Origin: UBA9619 sp964630665 | GTDB lineage: Bacteria; Pseudomonadota; Gammaproteobacteria; Arenicellales; UBA868 | DNA: 10,720 bases | NCBI GenBank assembly: GCA_964630665.1 | Contig: CAZVVN010000095.1 | Location: 1 to 10,720, forward strand | Reading direction: 5' to 3' | In this document: positions 6,659-10,720 of the stretch, in pieces | Position numbering within the stretch: the stretch's first letter is position 1 | Layout of the letters: the number at the start of each line of letters is the position of its first letter | Program-made: the position numbers and the translations under genes | The notes under the pieces: model-generated | Told to the model about the DNA's origin: nothing | What the model saw: only the letters and a program-made list of their open reading frames with translations | Databases searched by the model: none

Positions 6659-7866
6659 ACCCTGTTGAAGTGACAGTCAATGGGCGGCTCCACCGAAGCG
6701 CCGTGTCGCCACGCATGTCATTGGCAGATTTCCTGCGTGACGATATCGGCCTAACGGGTACCCATCTAGGCTGTGAGCATGGAATCTGCGGTGCCTGCAC
6801 TGTGCTTATCGATGGCCAGATTTCCCGCTCCTGCATCACGTACGCCGTTAGCTGTGATGGTGCAACAGTTGATACCATCGAAGGGTTCGACGACGATCCT
6901 GTAATGACAGAGTTGCGACGGACATTCTCCGAGGAACACGCGCTCCAGTGTGGTTACTGTACGCCGGGTATGCTGATCACCGCTCGTGACATCCTCTCGC
7001 GACACAAAACCCTTACGCCGGCACAGATCCGGCACGAATTGAGCGGCAACCTTTGTCGCTGTACGGGCTATCGCGGAATCGTCCGGGCTATTGCACGGGT
7101 GGCCGAACTGCCTGTGGCTGCTGACCGGCAGCAGAACACACCCGGGTTCGGGCCGGCGCCGGGGGCCCGGGCTGGCGTGCGACAGACGGTATCAGTAGCA
7201 GCGGAGGCAGTTATTCAAGGTTCGACAACGCTGCCAGCAGTGGATTCAGTACCAGCAGGTTCAGCGGACATTACAGTCAGTGTGAGTGAAGCCAGCCAGT
7301 CCGACGGCTGGGTCACCATCGCCCAGACGTTCACATTACCCCACCCCAGGACCCGTGTGTGGCCGTTGCTCTCAAATCTCGAAGACGTCTGTGCGGCTTT
7401 GCCCGGGATAGAACTCGACGGACCGCCGGTCGACGGCGTGGTCAGTGGCAGTGCCTCGATCAAACTGGGTCCGATCCGACCGGTTTTCGCCTTCTCCGGC
7501 AGCCACGCGGTGGATGATCACAGTTACGCGTCGACCATTGAGGGCGAGGGATCCGACCGCCGGACCCACTCGCGGGTCAGGGCGCGTATCCAGAACCGTT
7601 TGATCGATCTTGACCAGAAGAGCACCCGGGTCGAAGTCGAGTTTGGATACACCATTACAGGTCCATTGGCCCAGTTTGGCCGCTCCAGCATTGTCCGTAA
7701 TCTTGTCGCCCGGCTGGCGACTACCTTTGCCCAGAACGTGAACGCCACCTTGTCTGGCCAGCCTGCGGCCAGCGCAGCACCGGCCCGATTCTGGGACTGG
7801 CGGAAAAAGATCCTGACACCCCTGTGCCGATTCGCCGCCCTCTTCGGCGGACGACGCCCGCGCTAG
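6655..7866 (+). CDS. Fused [2Fe-2S] small subunit and CoxG-like SRPBCC domain
   Basis: This 403-residue protein joins two parts that are separate in classical CO dehydrogenase clusters. Residues 1-150 are the small subunit: a plant-type [2Fe-2S] site with Cys 40, 45, 48 and 60, and the second cluster with Cys 99, 102, 134 and 136 (QCGYC and LCRCTGYRG). A Pro/Ala/Ser/Val-rich linker runs to about 215. Residues 219 to about 370 form a CoxG-like SRPBCC domain, with FTLPHPRTRVWPLLSN, AALPGIEL and a GPIRPVF segment. The last 26 residues (378-403) are Trp/Leu/Arg-rich and amphipathic, a possible membrane contact. CoxG is linked to membrane recruitment of CO dehydrogenase and, in recent mycobacterial work as I recall it, to quinone transfer; fusion here would tie the Fe-S subunit to that role. 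ATG at 6655 is chosen for its ATGA overlap and because it begins the conserved domain; a GTG at 6607 is rejected. Confidence 0.92.
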   Translation: MNPVEVTVNGRLHRSAVSPRMSLADFLRDDIGLTGTHLGCEHGICGACTVLIDGQISRSCITYAVSCDGATVDTIEGFDDDPVMTELRRTFSEEHALQCGYCTPGMLITARDILSRHKTLTPAQIRHELSGNLCRCTGYRGIVRAIARVAELPVAADRQQNTPGFGPAPGARAGVRQTVSVAAEAVIQGSTTLPAVDSVPAGSADITVSVSEASQSDGWVTIAQTFTLPHPRTRVWPLLSNLEDVCAALPGIELDGPPVDGVVSGSASIKLGPIRPVFAFSGSHAVDDHSYASTIEGEGSDRRTHSRVRARIQNRLIDLDQKSTRVEVEFGYTITGPLAQFGRSSIVRNLVARLATTFAQNVNATLSGQPAASAAPARFWDWRKKILTPLCRFAALFGGRRPR

Positions 7867-7890
7867 ATACCCAGCGGATTCTCCCAGCCC

Positions 7891-7917
7891 TGGCTGTGTA
7901 TGGCACACCGGCAGCCA
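7891..7917 (+). terminator. Terminator-like hairpin after the Mo-hydroxylase operon
   Basis: TGGCTG (7891-7896) pairs with CAGCCA (7912-7917), and the inner TGTG pairs with CACA around a TATGG loop, leaving a CCGG bulge on the 3' side. It starts 25 nt after the last gene of the operon. There is no T-run after it, so an intrinsic terminator is uncertain; it may instead protect the mRNA 3' end. Confidence 0.3.
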
Positions 7918-7929
7918 CCTATTGACGAC

Positions 7930-7958
7930 TTACCGCCCATGCGATAGCCTCATATATT
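7930..7958 (+). promoter_or_regulatory. Candidate promoter for the second PhyH gene
   Basis: TATATT (7953-7958) matches five of six bases of a sigma-70 -10 box and lies in a short AT-rich patch (7951-7966) within GC-rich sequence. TTACCG (7930-7935), 17 bp upstream, is a weak -35 box; TTGACG at 7922-7927 is better in sequence but too far away. A transcript would begin near 7965, about 40 nt before the ATG at 8005. Confidence 0.35.
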
Positions 7959-8004
7959 AACTATAAGACCCGTGTGGAACACCTATGCTACGGCGGGCGT
8001 GCAG

Positions 8005-8901
8005 ATGACCGCAGAAGACGTCCTCAAGTTGGCGCCGAACGTCCTCACCAACCGTCAACGAGAGTCATATCTCGAGAACGGCTATCTCCTCGTTGAAAAC
8101 GCGGTAGACAGCACATGGCTGGCACGCCTTCGCGCCGCTACAGATGAGATGATCGAATGTTCCCGTCAAATCAGCGAATCAGATGCGACCTGGGACCTTG
8201 AGAAAGGACACAACGCAGACTCACCGAAGTTACGCCGCCTGTCGAGTCCGAATGACCACCACCCCGACTATTGGGCTTTTGCTTCCTCCACTTTGCTCCT
8301 CGACATCGTTGCCGACCTGATCGGGCCCAACATCAAGTTTCACCACTCAAAACTCAATTTCAAATGGTCCGGTGGCGGTGAAGAAGTCAAATGGCACCAG
8401 GACATCAGCTTCTGGCCACATACCAATTTCAGCCCGTGCACGCTAGGCCTGTACCTGTACGATTGTGATGACAACCAGGGCCCGCTCGGTGTCGTACAGA
8501 AGAGCCATGCCGGCCCGCTCTATGACCAGTACAATGACAACGGTGAGTGGGTGGGCTACCTTTCAAACGAAGACATGACAAGTATCGACCAGCGCGACAT
8601 GATCTACCTACCCGGTCCCGCGGGGTCGCTGACCATCCACAACTGCCGCGCGATCCATGGCTCACAGATCAACCATTCGCCCCAGCCACGGCCACTGTTG
8701 CTGAACGTCTATTCCGCGGCCGATGCGATGCCATATACTCACAATCCGCTGTACTCGAAATACGCAGGCACCATCGTACGCGGCCAAGCGGCACAATGGG
8801 CTCGCCACGATCCTGGTCCTTGCCTGATTCCTCCCGACTGGTCTGGTGGATACACCTCAATATTCGCGCTGCAGCAGGAAGAACTCCACGGATCCGACTG
8901 A
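8005..8901 (+). CDS. PhyH-family 2-oxoglutarate/Fe(II) dioxygenase
   Basis: A complete 298-residue phytanoyl-CoA-dioxygenase-like enzyme. The iron site is His131 and Asp133 (WHQD) plus His218 (RAIHGSQ). Arg229 (PQPRPLLL), 11 residues after the distal His, should bind the 2-oxoglutarate carboxylate. Upstream HHSKLNFK echoes HHSKVNMK of the first PhyH gene, so the two are related but clearly distinct in sequence. Family members hydroxylate small molecules or acyl chains. The frame opens at GTG 7972, but ATG 8005 is preferred because GTG would leave only a few bases of leader after the predicted promoter and family similarity begins after it. Neither start has a clear ribosome binding site. It is followed after 85 nt by the membrane hydroxylase gene on the same strand and may share its transcript. 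Substrate unknown. Confidence 0.9.
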   Translation: MTAEDVLKLAPNVLTNRQRESYLENGYLLVENAVDSTWLARLRAATDEMIECSRQISESDATWDLEKGHNADSPKLRRLSSPNDHHPDYWAFASSTLLLDIVADLIGPNIKFHHSKLNFKWSGGGEEVKWHQDISFWPHTNFSPCTLGLYLYDCDDNQGPLGVVQKSHAGPLYDQYNDNGEWVGYLSNEDMTSIDQRDMIYLPGPAGSLTIHNCRAIHGSQINHSPQPRPLLLNVYSAADAMPYTHNPLYSKYAGTIVRGQAAQWARHDPGPCLIPPDWSGGYTSIFALQQEELHGSD

Positions 8902-8970
8902 GCACTTCAGCGAAGCGAATTCATTAACAGGATCAAGTGAGCCAGGTGACTATTTCCCACAAACTCTCAC

Positions 8971-8976
8971 AAGGAG
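8971..8976 (+). promoter_or_regulatory. Ribosome binding site that decides the membrane hydroxylase start
   Basis: AAGGAG ends 10 nt before ATG 8987, the strongest Shine-Dalgarno match in the window. It argues against the upstream in-frame start at 8846, which would overlap the preceding gene by 56 nt. Confidence 0.65.
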
Positions 8977-8986
8977 TGTCCCGAGC

Positions 8987-9757
8987 ATGTTAAGTGAGAA
9001 GCAGACAGCGTTCAGGCGGGAATACCGCTCTCGCATTGCCGGCTGGTACAACGGTTTCATTCACGTTGCAGTGATCTACATCATCGGTATCACGGCGATG
9101 TGGATATACATCCAGCACATCGACAACGTGCTGTGGTGGGAATGGTTGACGATCCCAGCAGTCGGTATGGGCTGCAATATTTTCGAGTGGTATTTACACC
9201 GTTACATCCTGCACCGGCCACTCAAATGGAGCGGTTTTCGGGCCATTTACGATCGTCACACCCTGAATCATCACCAGTTCTTTACCGACCAGGAAATGCG
9301 TTTTCGTGATCAGGCAGACTGGCGGGTGACTTTCTTTCCCCCGTACGCGCTGGTTGTCTTCATCCTGATCTCGGTTCCCGGCACGGCCGTGCTTGGCTTT
9401 CTGGTAACTCCAAACGTCGGCTGGCTTTTTATCTGCACCACAACCAGCACCTATCTGATCTACGAATTCATGCATTTCTGCTGCCACGTCGATGAAAACT
9501 GGTTCGTCCGCTATTGTCCTTTCGTCAACACACTGCGACGTCACCACACAGCGCATCACAATTCACGGCTCATGATGGAAAAGAACATGAACCTGACATT
9601 CCCCATCGCAGATTGGTTGTTCGGCACCTCCGATCTCGACTGCGGACTGATTGGGCACCTGTTCAACGGCTACGGTACGAAACACGTCAAGCAGAACCTC
9701 AAGGGCAAGCCGATGTCGCCAGACGAAGCCGCTGCGACACCAATACCTGCGGACTGA
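8987..9757 (+). CDS. Membrane di-iron hydroxylase, fatty acid hydroxylase/sterol desaturase superfamily
   Basis: A 256-residue integral membrane protein with the full histidine-box set of the superfamily: HRYILH at 71-76, HTLNHH at 91-96, HFCCH at 163-167 and HHTAHH at 186-191. Such boxes bind two irons and use O2 to hydroxylate or desaturate hydrophobic substrates such as fatty acids, sterols, carotenoids or alkyl ethers. Hydrophobic segments at about 24-42, 54-66, 118-140 and 145-160 place the boxes on the cytoplasmic side in the usual model. ATG 8987 is chosen for its AAGGAG at 10 nt; residues encoded upstream back to 8846 look non-conserved. A small membrane protein gene follows after 10 nt. 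No ferredoxin or reductase partner is visible. The family call is strong; substrate is unknown. Confidence 0.92.
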   Translation: MLSEKQTAFRREYRSRIAGWYNGFIHVAVIYIIGITAMWIYIQHIDNVLWWEWLTIPAVGMGCNIFEWYLHRYILHRPLKWSGFRAIYDRHTLNHHQFFTDQEMRFRDQADWRVTFFPPYALVVFILISVPGTAVLGFLVTPNVGWLFICTTTSTYLIYEFMHFCCHVDENWFVRYCPFVNTLRRHHTAHHNSRLMMEKNMNLTFPIADWLFGTSDLDCGLIGHLFNGYGTKHVKQNLKGKPMSPDEAAATPIPAD

Positions 9758-9767
9758 CAACACTCCG

Positions 9768-9947
9768 ATGCCCAGCAACATCAAACTGATTCTGTCCCTG
9801 GTCGTCGCTCTTGTCGGGCTGGCGGCCTATCTGCTGGAGCGGGGCTTGGGCAATCCGACGGTTGGTCTGATTGCAGGCCTTCTTGCGGTGTTCATGATCC
9901 TGTCAATGTGGATCTTTCCCGAGGCGCGTCGAAAGCCAAAACAATAA
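9768..9947 (+). CDS. Small two-helix membrane protein, unknown function
   Basis: A 59-residue protein I do not recognise. It has two hydrophobic stretches, about residues 5-23 and 30-49, separated by a short ERGLGNPT turn, and ends in a basic tail (EARRKPKQ). This fits a helical hairpin with the tail in the cytoplasm by the positive-inside rule. ATG 9768 lies 10 nt after the membrane hydroxylase stop on the same strand, so co-expression is very likely. There is no strong ribosome binding site, which fits translational coupling. Upstream codons in this frame overlap the hydroxylase gene and are not credible. It could be a small partner or stabiliser of the hydroxylase, but that is inference from position only. 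Confidence 0.7.
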   Translation: MPSNIKLILSLVVALVGLAAYLLERGLGNPTVGLIAGLLAVFMILSMWIFPEARRKPKQ

Positions 9948-9988
9948 CCGTAGACAAGACCACCAGACCTGTCTGGCCAAGCCTACGG
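9948..9988. terminator. Nested inverted repeats between convergent genes, possible bidirectional terminator
   Basis: An inner perfect repeat, CCAGAC (9963-9968) and GTCTGG (9971-9976), is enclosed by an outer one, CCGTAG (9948-9953) and CTACGG (9983-9988). It begins immediately after one stop codon and ends 19 nt before the stop of the convergent gene. No T-tract follows on either strand, so the call rests on symmetry and position. Confidence 0.4.
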
Positions 9989-10007
9989 GCTGTCAGCGTG
10001 TCCTGGC

Positions 10008-10720
10008 TCAGGAAGATTGGATGGTGCGATCCAGTACCCAGTTGGCGATAGCGTGCACACCAGGCTCATAGAAAGATAATCGGCCGGGCCGGCTGCTTCT
10101 AGAATTGAGTCCTTGCTGCTGGCATTCAGCTATTGCATTGTCTTCGGCAAGTGCTTTGTCCCAGCGCGCAAAGTATTTCAGTACCTCCTGGTCGAAATCC
10201 CCCCGGACAGTGGTCGAGCGGGGAAAGCACGAGCCGATGACTACAGTCGTGCGGTCCACTGCCTGTGGAAGGAGCTGCAGCCACCACATGCAGTCCTGAT
10301 GGGTGGCAAAGAAGGTGCCCGGATAAATCACTGAAAAGTAGGTCCCTTTGGCTGCCAGGCCAGTCAGATTTTCGATATGGGGCAGGCTGGTACTGTCTTC
10401 TGGTAGCACAGCAACAGTGTCCGCCGCCTCGAGGTGAATCGCCGCCCATTGGCCCGTGGTAGCGACGGGGATGCAGTCCTGGTTGCCAATCGAGCCTCTG
10501 TGCACGGTGGCAGTATGGTAGTCTTCCATCGCATTCTCGATGTAGAGCTTCCAATTGCACTTGAGGTCGTAACTTTTACGCCGAACACAGAGCATCTCGG
10601 CAAACCGGTATGACGCGTACTGCTCAGTCATGTCACCCAGGTGTTCTTCAAGCGATATGACGTCGCTGGCAAAGGAGACAAACAGGAACCCGGCCCAGGT
10701 ATCAGTCCGTAGAGGCATCA
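10008..10720 (-). CDS. Rieske oxygenase alpha subunit, catalytic domain; N-terminus beyond the right edge
   Basis: The 236 visible residues are the C-terminal mononuclear-iron domain of a Rieske non-haem iron oxygenase. The hallmark NWKLYIENAMEDYH motif is present. Numbered from the Met at 10718, Asp66 is the likely bridging residue, His68 and His73 are iron ligands, and Asp193 in AEDNAIAECQQQGL is the likely third ligand. The Rieske Cys/His domain should lie upstream, outside the window, so the Met at 10718 is internal. The enzyme would use electrons from a reductase, not seen here, to activate O2. The EDxAxxExQQxGLxS and GRLSFYEPGVH segments resemble, by memory, the glycine-betaine/choline/carnitine oxygenase branch rather than naphthalene-type dioxygenases; that assignment is tentative. 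It is convergent with the preceding operon and belongs to a separate unit. Confidence 0.9.
   Translation of the reverse strand, partial: MPLRTDTWAGFLFVSFASDVISLEEHLGDMTEQYASYRFAEMLCVRRKSYDLKCNWKLYIENAMEDYHTATVHRGSIGNQDCIPVATTGQWAAIHLEAADTVAVLPEDSTSLPHIENLTGLAAKGTYFSVIYPGTFFATHQDCMWWLQLLPQAVDRTTVVIGSCFPRSTTVRGDFDQEVLKYFARWDKALAEDNAIAECQQQGLNSRSSRPGRLSFYEPGVHAIANWVLDRTIQSS

Noticed and set aside
3468..7866. Annotation of the L-M-S genes as aerobic carbon monoxide dehydrogenase.
   Set aside because: The active-site loop lacks the Cys-containing AYxCSFR signature, the gene order differs from coxMSL, and no cox accessory gene such as coxD, E or F is present.
8846..8986. Upstream start adding 47 residues to the membrane hydroxylase.
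   Set aside because: It overlaps the preceding dioxygenase gene, is low in family-like features, and a strong AAGGAG supports ATG 8987.

Overview
The window looks like a bacterial, probably proteobacterial, accessory or catabolic region. It is GC-leaning by eye, tightly packed, with ATGA/GTGA gene overlaps, and is built almost entirely of metabolic enzymes. I see no rRNA, tRNA, CRISPR, transposase, phage gene or transcription regulator. The proteobacterial guess is inference from gene families and style; no taxonomic marker is present.

Layout. (1) 1-633 (+): 3' part of a phytanoyl-CoA-dioxygenase-like (PhyH) 2-oxoglutarate/Fe(II) oxygenase, cut by the left edge. (2) 729-1502 (-): pxpA, convergent with gene 1. 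(3) About 1503-1622: divergent control region with a 16-bp palindrome. (4) 1623-7866 (+): five-gene operon pxpB-pxpC-large-medium-small. pxpB/pxpC overlap by 4 nt, a 70-nt gap follows, then three genes overlapping by 4 nt each encode a xanthine dehydrogenase/CO dehydrogenase-family molybdenum hydroxylase. Its last gene fuses the [2Fe-2S] subunit to a CoxG-like SRPBCC domain. (5) 7867-8004: terminator-like hairpin and promoter-like AT-rich patch. (6) 8005-9947 (+): second PhyH-type dioxygenase, a membrane di-iron fatty-acid-hydroxylase/sterol-desaturase family enzyme with four histidine boxes, and a 59-residue two-helix membrane protein. (7) 9948-10007: nested inverted repeats between convergent genes. 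(8) 10008-10720 (-): catalytic C-terminal part of a Rieske oxygenase alpha subunit, cut by the right edge.

How the genes may work together. PxpABC is an ATP-dependent 5-oxoproline (lactam) hydrolase, and the molybdenum hydroxylase family adds water-derived oxygen to electron-poor carbons such as C=N or aldehydes. Encoding pxpBC and the Mo enzyme in one operon suggests a pathway in which an N-heterocycle or cyclic imine is oxidised to a lactam that the Pxp complex opens. This is a hypothesis; the substrate is not visible. The Mo enzyme lacks the CO-dehydrogenase signature loop (it has PYRGVAR), so CO oxidation is unlikely. Five iron- or molybdenum-dependent oxygenases/hydroxylases of four unrelated types within 10.7 kb mark the region as oxidative catabolism or small-molecule tailoring. 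The most distinctive items are the Pxp/Mo-hydroxylase linkage and the Fe-S/CoxG fusion.
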